From Rhexocercosporidium sp. MPI-PUGE-AT-0058 (taxonomy: Eukaryota; Ascomycota; Leotiomycetes; Helotiales), in assembly GCA_020746875.1 (NCBI GenBank), contig JAGTJL010000008.1, positions 1,984,001 through 2,048,000 on the forward strand: a stretch of DNA of 64,000 bases, in the 5' to 3' direction. This document shows positions 35,000 to 46,969 of this stretch, piece after piece (the first letter of the stretch is position 1; each line of letters begins with the position of its first letter). The position numbers and the translations under genes are program-made. The notes under the pieces were generated by a model. The model did not search any database. It was not told the origin of the DNA and worked only from the letters and a program-made list of their open reading frames with translations.

Positions 35000-36220
35000 A
35001 AAGACCCTGGACGTCGATGAGAACGATGAAGCGGACATCAAACAAAAGCCCGACGAGTCTCCGGAGATTGAAGATCCTAATTTAGTAAACTCATCCTGAA
35101 TACATGCTCAAAGTAATTGTCAGCTAGCAAGTTCAAGGTGACATGGTCGTCGGGAGATGACCCTACCAATCCCATAAACTAGCCAAATCACAAACGATGG
35201 ACGGCCACCCTCCTAGTCGCATGCTTCACGTTCATCTCCCTCCTTGCATTAATGATGATACCACCCTCTCTCGATACCATCGCTAAAGGATTTCAATATC
35301 ACCAAAGATGCTGAGAAAGCCCTTGTTATGACTATCTTCCTGGTCGTTTGCGCCTTTGCTTGGTCCAAAAAACTTCCTAACTTGAACAGATCGGAGGATG
35401 CTCAATGAGCAACTGTTGTCGAGTCGAAGAGCGTGGTAAAGCAATCGCGATATACAACCTTGCGCCATTCCTCGGCCCTTCACTAAGGTCCCATCGCCGG
35501 CGGCTTCATCACTCAAAATACTACATGGCGCTAGGTTTTCTGGGGAACATCTATCCTCGATCTCTTCGCTCAGATTCTCGCCACACTCTCCCTTCACGAA
35601 ATATGCCCGCGGAAGATATTCGTCGTGAAAGCAAATAAGTTGGTCGAAGAGACAGGAAATACTGCGTTGCATACGAAATGGCGAATCCGGATCATACCTT
35701 TGGACATATTCTCAGGAGAATCTTGTTAGACAATTCATCATGCTTGCTACACAATCGACCATTTAGGTCATGGATCTTTAAAGAGCGTATATCTATGGGT
35801 AGAAGCGCCTCATGTATGGATCTCCAGTCTTCCTTTGGTACAAAGAAGTAATATACTGACAGTCTGAAGACTCTCAACCTTCTCTATGGTATTTGAAGAT
35901 GCATACAGCATGTCCATCGGGGACGCAAGTTTGAACTACCTCTCTGTTTGTATGGGCTTTGTAATCGGCTTCCAAATCTGCGCCCCAATAATCGGCAAAG
36001 TAACTCTCCCTCCCCTCTACAAACCAAGTCTCAGATCTAACACCATAACCTAGATCTAAATCCGTCTAAAACGCCACTACAACCCCCCTGGCCGACCCGA
36101 ATTCCGTAACCCCTTGATACTCCGTAGTGGCCTCCTCATTTACGGCTTCACAGCCCGCTCCTCAATCCACTTCATCATCCCCAACATCAGAGCCGTCATT
36201 TTCGCTGTATGGGTAGATAG
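35000..36220 (+). pseudogene. Broken MFS multidrug-type transporter (DHA1-like)
   Basis: Plus-strand fragments in several frames follow the order of a fungal DHA1 drug/polyamine transporter. They are a DPTNPIN...HKRWTATLLVACFTFIS N-terminus and TM1 (about 35157-35240), an EERGKAIAIYNLAPFLGPS segment (about 35420-35485), and an ETGNTALHTK loop (about 35645). Next comes a VFEDAYSMSIG to NYLSVCMGFVIGFQICAPI stretch (about 35890-36000), then PGRPEFRNPL...IHFIIPNI (about 36090-36195). In-frame stops stand where the family has sense codons: TAG at 35180-35182 (expected Trp), TAG at 35764-35766 (expected Gln) and TAA at 35779-35781. Frame changes occur between fragments. No intron pattern removes these defects. 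The first two stops could come from C-to-T changes at CpA, the RIP-type context, but two sites are not enough to claim RIP. Confidence 0.8.
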
Positions 36221-36604
36221 ATGGTCTACTTTTAGTCTTCTGATTAATTAGCGAGCATTAGATGTCTTTCTTCCATCTCCTCATCCAGTTTTATTCTGGG
36301 ACCTGATATCTCGTCTTCGCCTATGAACCTCCTGTTCCATTTCCCCCTTGCAAACTAATGTTATTTCCCCTTTACAATACATCTCTCGTATCCAATCCCC
36401 CTTCACCTATCCGACATCGATTTCTCTCATCAAGCCCCAATGACATCCCACCCCAAGAAATCGCTCAACCCAAGAACTTTCTCCCCTCCCAACATATCCA
36501 TCCAGCTCATCGCAAACCCACTCCTCATCTCAAGCCCTCTGATAGACTCACCCTACCCTCTCAAACCTCCATTCCCCCCCCAACCCTTCCTACCTGCTCA
36601 CTCC
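36221..36604. other. Intergenic, pyrimidine-rich
   Basis: C/T-rich on the plus strand with no recognised gene. It may include the 3' UTR of the minus-strand membrane-protein candidate. Confidence 0.4.
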
Positions 36605-37345
36605 TTACACTGTAAATTTCAAGCACTCCAGAAACGCCCTCAAACTCCCTCCTTCTTCCATCTTCCCTCCCTCTCCCTCTCTCCTCCCCTTACTCCCATT
36701 CTGCCCACTCTTCCTTCTCCTCCATCTCCAAAAGAAGAACGCTCCAACTGGGACGGCAAGACCGAGTGCTACAGCGGGGATTATGATGTAGAGTTTTGGG
36801 TCTGTGCCGCGGGAGGTTGTGGGGGGTGGTGTGTAGGCTGGTGGTACGGAGGTTGGTGAGTTGGAGGGTGATGAGAAGGAGGACTGTGTGGAGGAGGAGG
36901 ATGGGGCTGTGGTGTTCATATTTGATGGCTAGGTTGATAAAGGGAAAAGGTGCTGGCTGTCTGTTGACACTTCTCCAGGATATCAAACTCCACACAAAAA
37001 AATTAATTAACAAAGACCTCCAACCTTTTGCATCCAGAAAGCACGGCACCAAAAAATGAAGTAGTTCGGATATGCAACATGCGTAGACAATCATAAAAAC
37101 TTATACGCATGTGATTTGTCCTTGATTTTCCCTCATTGCCATCAAAGATCACGGTATGTGAGGTTCTGAAATGTGAAGAGTCTTGCACTTCATATGTAAC
37201 AGGAAATCCAATACCCCATCCCATCCAAGCATCAAACGTATGACGTCCGCCACCCCCATCGAAACTCCACCAAAAGACCCAGTAAACATAGACTCGGGAG
37301 CCATCGCCGCCTTGGCAGGGCTCAGCTTCTGAACGATCCATCTTT
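36605..37345 (-). CDS. Candidate single-pass membrane protein, SKG6-like
   Basis: The well-supported part is 36605-36919. It has a Ser/Thr/Pro-rich stretch (TQSSFSSPSNSPTSVPPAYTP), one strong transmembrane helix (LYIIIPAVALGLAVPVGAFFFW), then a basic stop-transfer RWRRRK and a short charged tail. This architecture matches fungal SKG6/mucin-like surface proteins, with the Ser/Pro stalk outside. Upstream minus-strand sequence (about 37003-37345) is open and contains WVFWWSFDGGGGRHTFDAW and PVTYEVQDSSHF, which look like a folded ectodomain. I could not find a convincing splice join, so the 5' end is tentative. No family is assigned. Confidence 0.4.
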
Positions 37346-38796
37346 GCGGGCGGCGGGTGCGCTTGGCTAGGCGAGGTTGTGTTGTGGTGTGGTGTGAGGT
37401 GTGATAATAATGCTTCGGAAGAGACACAGACGGCAAAAAGAGGGAATTCATCGTGATTACTAAAAGATCTGTGGATCTTGGGTGGATTTCTCAAGCAGAG
37501 TCTATTCCTTTGATGCCCGAGCGACCGAGTGGATCGTCTGAGAAGCGGAGACAGGCAGGTACGGTAAGCGAGGACTCGCAACCTTTGTTGACAGATACGA
37601 ATCTCCCGGCACCTATCCTATATATGGACTGGTAATTCGCTTGCACATTTTAGCGCCAAATTATAAGGTGGCCGTATCGAACGTAATTCAATCATTAAGA
37701 AAAATCTAGGCAGTCGAAAAGAAACTTAAAGACTAAAATAATATATATATCTTTTTTGGAATACTCTTGTAGGCGTCGTGGTGGATGAGTTATAATGTTA
37801 CGAAACAGATGTCTTCTTTAAAATGACGCGAAAAGGTCTCTATGCTAGTTAGGCCATGGGATACTGATTGAGCAAACGGAATATATGCCCAAGGAGATTC
37901 GGGTGGAAGATAGACGCACAAATTCTTCTCATCTTTCTAATCAACTATTTTCGCGTCCGAAATGATCAATTGAATGACCATCACCTCCCCCTCCCCCTCC
38001 AGCTCCTCCTCATTTTTCCATCTTCTCGCTGCACCCTCCCTCCCACATCAAAGCAGAACGAAAAACAACAAGCCATCTTCAATTGTTCACCCACCCCCCC
38101 CGGCCCAACCCTCACTCCACCACACAGCGAGAAACCGAATACTAGAAGCTAATCAAGCAAATCATCGAGGAAAAGAAGTCGGAAAAGCTCTCTCTCACAC
38201 ACACTCTCTCTCTCGAATAGCAATCTAGTTATAGCAACGTTGAACTCCAAGGTAGGAAAAAAAGCAAGTAAGTACCTGCCGTATTCCGCCACTGCCTGAT
38301 TCTTTCCCCTCGACAAAAAGACTCGGTAGTGAACATCTACAGCTGGGGAAAGGTATACAAGTATACAAGTTGAATTAAAAAGTCGAGGTCATCAAATCTC
38401 GAATTAACATCGTCCATCCATTAGAATTACAAATTACTCTAAACTATTTTGTTACTCATTTCCTCTGCATTCGCCTCCTTTCCATACCCTCTATGGTGGC
38501 AATGCTTCTCAGGTCCATTCGATGGCACTGCATACCCCCCGTATACCATGGCTGCTTTCTTATAGTACATGCATCCAACCATCACATATCTCCTTTCCGA
38601 GCCCTCTCCTGCCCTGTCGTTTCACGCCAAATCTTTTCTCATCGGTAGACACCTCATCTCTCTCTGTATGCTTCAATTGTCCCCTCGTCCGAAGCTTGGT
38701 AGTAATTCGCATCTCACGATAGAGGATAGAACCTATCCACCCTAACTCTCAAGATGACTACGCCCCGCCCACTCTAGGACGACAACGGTAAGTAAT

Positions 38797-38828
<32 letters not shown>

Positions 38829-39109
38829 AAAACAGCCTCGTACCACATCGCCGAGCCACTTCAGATTGAATTCTTCGAATGATTTTTCGAGGCAAGCAGG
38901 TGTGTGATTGTGGGAACAGAAAAAAAAAAAACGCCGAAAGCACCAACCCAAGCGCATAATGGTATAGTGCGGAAAAGCAGACCCTTGACGACAAAAATCA
39001 AAAGGACAAAATAACATAAAAGTAAAGCAATTCAAATACACACAAAGAACGGAATAGCAAGGAGCGACATCGCAGACCCGTGCAATTGAGTATGAGGCAT
39101 GTTCAGAGA
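37346..39109. other. Intergenic
   Basis: No gene recognised. Contains AT-rich and CT-rich stretches and a (CA)n microsatellite. The right side is the 3' flank of the TBC gene. Confidence 0.45.
38797..38824. repeat. (CA)14 microsatellite
   Basis: An uninterrupted CA dinucleotide run of about 28 bases, roughly 290 bases beyond the TBC gene's stop codon. Likely length-variable between isolates. Confidence 0.95.
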
Positions 39110-41593
39110 TCACCGCTTCCTCCCACGATGCATCTTCCACTCCGCACGCGTGACTCGCATCATCAACTCCTCATCTTTGACAGGGATCCAGCTGGTGAGG
39201 ACTTTCATCGCGTTCTCGAAGTCACTATCAAGAAGGATTTCGCGAGTGCCGTCAATGAGCGCAGCGCTCGTGGCGTGCAGGATGTCGAGACCGCCAGCAA
39301 ATGGACGTTCGGGGGTTGGTGTGACCGAGGTAATGGGATCGCCGAGAAGCATGAAGACGTCCCAGACGCGGAGTTGGGCCGGGAAGGGAATGGAGTAGTT
39401 GAAGAGGGTTAAGTACCAGCGCGTCCCATAAGCGGTAGGCTCGATGTTCATCTCGTCCTGGATTGGTTAGATGCGATCTTGAACACGGAGGGAAGTACTT
39501 ACGAGTTTCTCAGAGACAGGGCCAGCAGACAGCCATTGTTTCTGAAACTCATCAAGAGCAGCCATCAGACCCGGAAACCCCGCTTCATACAACTTATCGA
39601 GGCCTCTTAACTTCCACATCCGAACCAACATGACAAACGCCATCTCCTCATCGTAGTAGCAAAGAAGAGTCGCAGCCAGTGATGCCATGCCTTGAACGTA
39701 ACCCGTCTCTGGAAAGTACAGAGACAAGCAATGCAGAACTCTGAAAAGCAGTCTCTGACCTCCTCGATATCGTCTTCGGAACATGATGTGGCTGTTGATG
39801 GTTCTAGGAACATCCAGATCGATTTGAAGATCATCCGCAGAACTCTGGTTCAAGAGGGCGTAGAAAGAAGCGATAATTTGTTCATCAGTGGCACTGTCCT
39901 TCCTCTTCTTCGCCGAGGTGCTCAGGAATGAGTGCCATGCTGAAGCACGCCATCTATCTGGAATGCCTTTCCAGGTTCGCTCAATTAGCTTTGCGTTGGA
40001 AGCATCAAACTCGAATGCCATTCCTTCACCATCTTTGCCTGTCTTGACGATCTTGGCCATCTTTCTCCATTTCTCGGCTCGTTCCCATTCCTTTCTCTTC
40101 ATAAATTCCGCAGCTCTCCCACCTTCTTCGTCTTCGGCAATGTCAGCTAATCCAGGTGGCAGAGTGAGCATATCGCCAGCTTCATCCATCCATCTTCGGT
40201 CCTTGTTGCCAGGTAGACGATTGGTGGCGGCTCGTATCCTGCTCGTACTCCGCTGGGAAGCACTCGATGAGACTGTTTTCAGAGATCTAGCCGAGACCTT
40301 GCGACTAGGCGCTCGCTTGAAGGTGGCCCTTGATGTTGCGGTGGATGCAGAGCGGCCAAAAGCTCGCTTTCTTCTCGGGGCTTCGGATGCCAATTGCAGA
40401 ACGGTGGAAACTCGTTGTGGAGGTCTCGGTTCAGGTGTCCCCGGTCTCGAGTTCTTCCGGCGCATATCAATGAAGCCATATCGATCAACATCATTTCCAT
40501 CAACATCCTCCCAATCTTCGATGCCTCCAGCCAGTTCGTGCTTCTGTCTCGTTGACATGGTGCTCTCTGGTCGTGGTATTGCGCCATTGGGACTTAGAAG
40601 GCTGTTTGTCCTGAATCAATCAGCATGTGAATTTTTGTAGCTTTCCACAGAACTCACTTCGTCGCCGCAATATCTGTTGTAGACTGATCCGCATCTAAAC
40701 GTTCAGCGATACCCGAATAAGCACCTGCCTCCCAGTCCAAATTTGGCCCTTGTTCATACATTGATCTAACCTTCTGAGACTCCTTCTCAAGATCATCAGA
40801 TAATATCTTGATAGTAGGCGACACCAGCATAGAAACGCTAGGTTGTCTAGAAAAGATGTTAGTGAGGATCTTCAGAACCAACATTTCTACCAACATACCT
40901 GCGACCAACGTTTGCCCTGGCATGTCCGTTGACGACCTTCTTCCCACCTAACATCACACTTCCACGCTTCGAGAAAGACAGAGTCCTCAAAAACTCCTCA
41001 TCCAAGAACTCATCTGTCGGGATATCCGTTGTAATTGGCACAAACTCGTTCTCCTCTTCCGTCTTCTCAACACCCGGTTTCTGTGCGTTACTACCCTTTC
41101 TACTTCCCGGTTTCCAGCGCAAGCTCCCCGACCCCATACTTGGAGTTTTGGTAATAACCTGCGAATTCGAAGCCTGAGCTGGTGATTGCAGCGGACTGAC
41201 TGCCTTGGAGCTCTTGTCAAAGTCAATCTCGACGCCTAGAGACACCTCCTCCTCAATCGCATCCGTGGTATTCACACTGCCCTCTCCCGCTCTCGAACTC
41301 GTCGTCGGCGCAAGTCCACTGTCGCGTTTCCACTCGTCCTTTGCGTTCTCCGCACCGGTCTTGGGCCGTCGCAGCGCAGGATGGATATCGGTGGGAGCGT
41401 CGCGCGGCGGAGGCGTCGTGACTGCGATTGGGGCTTTGGCGGGTACAGTCTCTTCGTAGCGCAGGGTAATCATCCCATCGTCAGATCGAGCGGTGGATTG
41501 GGGTGTGGTGAGATTGGTGCTGGTCTTGGTGCGCAGACTTGGGGGTGAACTTCTGCTGGCTGGCGGAGAGGGTGAAGAGGATGAGGGTGCCAT
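39110..41593 (-). CDS. TBC-domain Rab GTPase-activating protein
   Basis: A predicted cytosolic GAP that switches off Rab-type GTPases in membrane traffic. The ATG at 41593 opens a long disordered N-terminal half (Ser/Pro/Thr-rich, MAPSSSSPSPP start). It contains LRTLSFSKRGSVMLGG and an acidic EDWEDVDGNDVDRYGFIDMRR stretch. The TBC domain follows: WKGIPDRWRASAWHSFL (the R-W opening motif), IDLDVPRTINSH with the arginine finger, YFPETGYVQGMASLAA with the glutamine finger (YxQG), then TRWYLTLFNYSIPF and RVWDVFMLLG. Both catalytic fingers are present, so GAP activity is expected. Three or four short introns lie near 40615-40655, 40845-40900 and 39455-39500. About 780 residues. The Rab target cannot be told. 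Confidence 0.92.
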
Positions 41594-42290
41594 TCTTCAT
41601 TATTCATCTGCGACCGCAGCAGGCAACTCGAGGTCGGTTTGCTCTGGTCTGGTGCAGAATGGTAGGGCAGTGGGCGCGAAAGTGGTACACTATCCTGTCT
41701 GCGGGCGCGTCTCGCCACTTCTGTTCCTGCACGTTCGCGTGGCGGATGGTGTATATTGGGGGATCGATCTAGAGCAAACGGATACAGTAGTGGCGGTCGA
41801 TCTGCCGTGTTCGAGAAAGGGGAGCAAACAAGAAACTTTTGAATGGGCGACAGTATAGTACTGCGACTTCTTGGTCTGCGGGAAAAAGGAGTGTGGTGAG
41901 AGGTGAAAACGAGTGTGTGTGTGAGGAGGAAGGATGGGGAAGGAAAACGAAAGAAAGAAGGATGACGGGCGCAAACTCTGCTCTGCTCTGCTCGAGCACG
42001 AGTAACTTCGTAAGTAAGTACGGTGAGATAGTACTAGTGTAAACGACGTGAGTGGTGAGGAAGTAGTGAGGTGGGTAGGTGGGTGAGAGATCTGAGAGTT
42101 TGCAGAAGCAGTAGCAGCAGTAGGTAGACCAGACCAGGCCAGCCAGCCAGCCAGCCGCGTAGGAGAATTTCTTGCTTGTGATTGTGATTCTGGCCTGCTG
42201 CTCCTTTGCCGTCTGTCTGTGTGCGAGTCGAGGCGTTTGCTTCTTGTAGCTTCTACAGCTTCTGCAGCTTCCAGGTTCGATTTAATTCAG

Positions 42291-42331
42291 TCCAATCCAA
42301 TCCAATCCAATCCAATCCAATCCAATCCAAT
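42291..42331. repeat. (TCCAA)8 array, eight CCAAT boxes
   Basis: Eight perfect direct copies of TCCAA followed by T, so the plus strand reads CCAAT eight times at 5-base spacing. CCAAT is the core site of the HAP/CBF complex in fungi. The array lies about 700 bases upstream of the minus-strand TBC gene; relative to that gene the boxes read ATTGG. It may be only a microsatellite. Confidence 0.9.
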
Positions 42332-42515
42332 CCCGCGTGGGGATCGGGCGCCGCTGCCAGGGGGCGGAATGCAGAAAGCCAATCAGTCGCTCAGACTTCT
42401 TTGTTTTATTTACCGTTCTGAAGGGACAGGGCGGGTGGCAGCAAAAGGGGCAGCAGATGCCAGATGCCGGTTGGTGCACAGGGGGACCAAGGAGATTGCT
42501 TGTTTCGGGCTTGGA

Positions 42516-42542
42516 GATGTGGATGTGGATGTGGATGTGGAT
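42516..42542. repeat. (GATGTG)n microsatellite
   Basis: About four and a half direct copies of a GATGTG hexamer, in the gap between the TBC and ankyrin-DIL genes. Confidence 0.9.
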
Positions 42543-42640
42543 TAGACTGGGGGATGGGAATTGAGAGGCGAACGTGCCAGGATGGACGCCGATGAACTGG
42601 ATTTCCGGGAGTCTGTGCGAGGATGAGGTGGGAGGGGGGA

Positions 42641-42672
42641 GGTGAGGTGAGGTGAGGTGAGGTGAGGTGAGG
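42641..42672. repeat. (GGTGA)n microsatellite
   Basis: Six direct copies of GGTGA, preceded by a G-rich stretch. Confidence 0.9.
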
Positions 42673-43848
42673 ATCCGTTGGGTTGTGTTCGGTTGTGTTC
42701 TGTGTTAAAAGTATGTTGAAGGGAGGTTGAAAGGAGACGGAAGCGGGGGACCTCGAGATATGTACGCCAAAACGGACTCGAACTACGACCTTTCAGAGGA
42801 GAGATCTTCGAAAGTGAAGTCGTCGTCGTGTCAATACGTCCTGTGCGGAGTTGTTTGCTGTTCATTCAATGTGCTGGCAGGCTATCACGTGTCCCATGGT
42901 CGCATGAACCTACCCCCAAGGACCGGGACCTGCAGCTTGGGCGTTCTGTTGGCGGTTCTGCCCTCTGTCTGCTCTGGACGTCTGATCTTTGGGACAGTCA
43001 GTCCAGCTGGCTCGGCCCGAGGACCCCTGGCTACTGCAATTCAATAAACAGTCCCATCTAGCTATTGTTACATGAAGATAAGAAGAATCGAGACCTTGAG
43101 ACACAGTATCTTCATGCAATCACCTCTCCATTTGATTGAGTAGGAACTAGTATAACTAAAATCATTGCCAAGCAGATTTAAGACGGAAAAGCAATCAGTA
43201 CCCTTAATGATACATGTGAACACCCACATGAGAATGACTTGCAGCAAAATGGTTTTACTTGTAGCAAGTACAGGCGACTTGTACAGCTGCCAGAGTGAGG
43301 AGTACAGCCGTACGAAGCTCCTTGTCTGTCTGTATGAGTACTGTATGGTACGAGGTGGAAAACATGTCTCACTTCGTCGTACAGTACAGTATCACCAAAA
43401 ATCTCATCTCAAATCTAATCTCATCCCATCCCATCCGCCGCATCTCAACCGCCGTCCCACCAAATCTCACATCATGAAACAAAACACTAGGATATCAAAT
43501 CAGTCTTCCCCGATTGAATTCCGATACCAAAAGAGAGTTAATCTATGGTATACCTCAGCTCAATCCATCGACTCCACTTCTTTTCTTTTCTTTTCATTCC
43601 ATCGGCACTAAGAACAACATTCTACCCATTTGATGCATGAGAGACAATGGGGGACAAGATAACGCCTCAAACGCCACGCCAAATGCTGTCATGTCACCCC
43701 TCCATTCCCTTTCTGTCCCTTCCCTTACCAAGGCATCACCATCCCCATCCCGATACCCGATGCCAAATGCTTTAGTCTGTGGTAGGAGAGCATAGCTCAT
43801 CCATGCATGTCTCACCCACCCCTCCATCCACGACCCCTCATTTCCTAC

Positions 43849-46508
43849 CTACACATCCTCATTCTCCCAATCCCTCTCCTCGTAAGTGGACTGCGCTCTC
43901 CCACCGCTCAGGTCGAGCTTCGCGAGGAACTCCGCCGGGACCGTAGGGATGTATTTGCGCTCTCGCTCACGGTTGAGACCGCCAAAGCCAGCGCCGTAAC
44001 TAATCAGCATATCAGTGCTCGTCGGTAGCGAGAAGGGGAGCATGAGCGAGGGGTCGAGAAGCAGGTGTTCTGGTGCATCGTCTTCCTCCTCGGGGAGTAC
44101 ATCCGGGGGTAGGGGTTTCATGGTATTCGCCGGCTTGCCATTCGATTCTGGCGTATCCGGGAATCGGCCATTCGAGGTGTTTCGCGTTGGTGTAGTCGGG
44201 ACACCGGATTCTCGCCGTCTACTCCTCTGCTGCTCCTTTCGTATCTGGGTCTCTTTCTGGAGGTTGATGAGGTACTTCATGGCGCTTTTTGGGAGCCCTT
44301 TCTCTCCAACCTCGGGTCGGTAGTGTTTCACGGCATGGATGAGCTGCTGTGGTGTAAGGCGCGTCAGCTGCTGGAGAGTGCCGACTAAGGCTTCGAAGTC
44401 GTCATTTCCTAGTGACGAAAAGCACTGCAGCCATTGTAGCAGCTGAATGACAGGTGCCAGGTGATGGCGCCCAGATTCGATAGTGGGTTCGCCACTCGAT
44501 GTCATGGAACCATGCTCGTAATGTTCTGGCTGCCGATTGTTCGACCTAGCCCAATCTTCAAGACTGGAAATGTTCATTCGAATTTGCATGGCTTTCGTCC
44601 GAGCTAGGTATTTGCGGTCCGACATAATGCGGTTGAATAATTCAGCCCCAAGCCAGTACAAAAGCTGCGCCAATATTTGTGCGGTGATGACGGAATGGAT
44701 GTCGTATAGATCCAACACAAAAAGTGTTGAGGAGAGCAAGGATGTGACATTCCGGGGCGAAGGTTTGGCTCTTGCCTTGGGTGAAGGCGGTCGAAATCTC
44801 TTCTCCACTGGTACTTCCTTCACCTGGTTTTTCCGCTTGAATATCTTCCACTCATTCTGAAATGTGATATCCTCAAATCCTGGAATCGTTTCGTGATCTA
44901 ACATAGCTGGGTCAAGAACTTTATCCATTCTCCTCTCCGCATCTCTGATGATCAGGATGAAGATCTCATTGACAAGTTCCGCAAGCTGCAGTTGGAATTC
45001 AACAGTCGACTCTCCTAACCCAGCATCCTTCTTAAGGTAATGCAGCAATAAAGTGGCGTTCGAAATCCAAAACGCCAGAATCGTCATATCCCATTGATGC
45101 GTTTCCACAACATCATTGATTTTATCCATAGCAGTGATCAAGAGCTTCGCAAGGAGATCTTCATTCGCGTGATAATGAGCGTATCTTGCACTCAGAAACA
45201 AGATGTTGGCTGGAACAGGTTTCTGAGATGGCGACCTTTGAGGTGTCATGTGGGTAATGATGATGTCCAAAATTCGGCCAAGTTCGCTCTCCTGGAAGAC
45301 AAACATCTGATCATGCAGACATCTACTCCAGTCGAACTCTTGTGCTTCTTCTTCGAGCTCTGCTGGTGACTGAAGACTGTTAGCACCCACCCGCTTCCTA
45401 GAGATTCATTCTGCCTACCTCAGGTTGATCATCGATCCCCATGTTCCCAAGGTCAACCTCCAGATCGCGAGCACTTTCCATCATCATGCGCCTCCTTAAC
45501 TCGTTCTCAGCCATTTCCTCCTCGAATCTATCCTGGGAAAATCCGGGATTGTAGAAGTCATCGGTAACCCCAACACTGCCAATTTGATTTCCATATCCAT
45601 GATCGTGAAGATAGTCCGAGATCTCACTGTCTGGCGCAACAAAGTCGAATGCCGTTCGTCCAGAGGATGATTTCACGTCTGTAGATGCACCTCGCTCCAA
45701 CAATATCTTTGTGATCCCCGTATGTCTGTTGCTCATTGCCCACATCAAAGCACTCCATTGGTTCCGATCCTGGATATCAAGCTTCGCCCCTGCATCGAGA
45801 AGAGCAGTCACAACCGCTTCATGACCCTGACATTACTATTAGCAGATACCCTTCTCCATCTCCAACCTCCATAGCTTACAAAACAACTGGCATATATCAA
45901 AGGAGCAGTCCCCTCCTCATCAGGCGCATTGATATCCACAAATTGCTTCGCCTTGCCCGACAGAATCCGCTCGATCCGATCAACATCTCCATTACTGGCA
46001 GCCATATTCAGGTGTTTCTGCAGCGTCTCCTTCTTCTCACTCTCCGAGAGCTTTTCATCCGAAGCCACGGCATCCTCATCCTGGGCAGCGTTCCCATCCC
46101 GGTGTGCTGCCTGCGCCGCAAGCATCTCCATCAGTCGTGTGTCGCTGTCCCCAATTTTCTGCGCCGTCACATCATCGTCGAACCCATCATCATCTAGGGA
46201 TAAACTGTTAAATTGGAGTGGCTTGGCCAGGACCGGCGTGGTGAGGAATTGTGACTGCCCTGTGAACAGTACCTTGTTAGCCAGGCTTCAAAGCATCTTT
46301 CTGAGTAGCAAGGAGGGGTAAACCTACCCTGCCATGCATCGTACATCTCTGTCTCGGCCGTGTAATGAGAAGATACATTCTTCCTATCGTCTAGGGACTT
46401 GGGCAGGTCGTCCGGTAGAGCCCTGGGCCGCTTTGGTTGCTGCTGTTGCTGTTGGTCGTCATCCCCAAAGCCGCCGCTGAGATCCCCGCCATTGTCCCCA
46501 ATATCCAT
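43849..46508 (-). CDS. Ankyrin-repeat and DIL (dilute) domain protein
   Basis: A fungal protein combining ankyrin repeats with a DIL domain, the module at the tail of class V myosins, here without a motor. The ATG at 46508 opens a Gly/Asp-rich lead with a QQQQQQ run, then an acidic region (VASDEKLSESEKKETLQKHL). Two or three ankyrin repeats follow: HLNMAASNGDVDRIERIL, DEEGTAPLIYASCFG...VVTALLDAGAKL, and RNQWSALMWAMSNRHTGITKILLERGA. The DIL-type region begins near 45390 with FLSARYAHYHANEDLLAKLL and WISNATLLLHYLKKD. It includes ELFNRIMSDRKYLARTKAMQ and LTPQQLIHAVKHYRP, and a Pro/Ser-rich tail ends the protein. Introns lie near 46265-46330, 45826-45880 and 45370-45420. About 810 residues. A cortical, cytoskeletal or cargo-adaptor role is inference from the DIL family. 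Confidence 0.88.
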
Positions 46509-46969
46509 TGCAAGATGAGGAGGACTTCATGTAGTCCCTACCCATCTGCTAGTTTTCATGCACTGTCCAGAGTATCGAATCTGTGAACCGGAGAAGCGTT
46601 CGAAGTCGTAGGATTTTTTTTTGGTTGTTACCTGGATCTTTAAATGATGATATGGGGTGGTCTCGGTGTTGTCACTTCTCGAAGTGTCCGTGCCCTTTAG
46701 CGCAGGATCATCCGTCTAGGGGAGGGAACCAAGATATTTTCTATGCGAGAGAGCGTCTCACTGGCAAGTGAGAAAATTTGTTTCGGTGCTTTCTTCTCAA
46801 CAGCTAGACTCTTCAGAACAAACATTGCTACACTACTGGTATTGCACACTCCATTTTATAAATCACCGATCAACACCCACCTCAATATACCTCTAACATT
46901 GCCACGTGAGCTAGAAAGTCACCAAGCAGCTTCAGAGAGAGTGGTACAGTTATTGCTTTTGGTGTCTAT
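46509..46969. other. Intergenic
   Basis: No gene. It should hold the promoter of the ankyrin-DIL gene and the 3' UTR of allantoicase; both are on the minus strand. Confidence 0.5.

Larger units (their letters stand above)
41594..43848. other. Intergenic with several microsatellites
   Basis: No gene recognised in 2.25 kb upstream of the TBC start. Three tandem repeats are listed separately (TCCAA, GATGTG and GGTGA units). The TBC promoter should lie in the left part and the 3' UTR of the ankyrin-DIL gene in the right. Confidence 0.5.
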
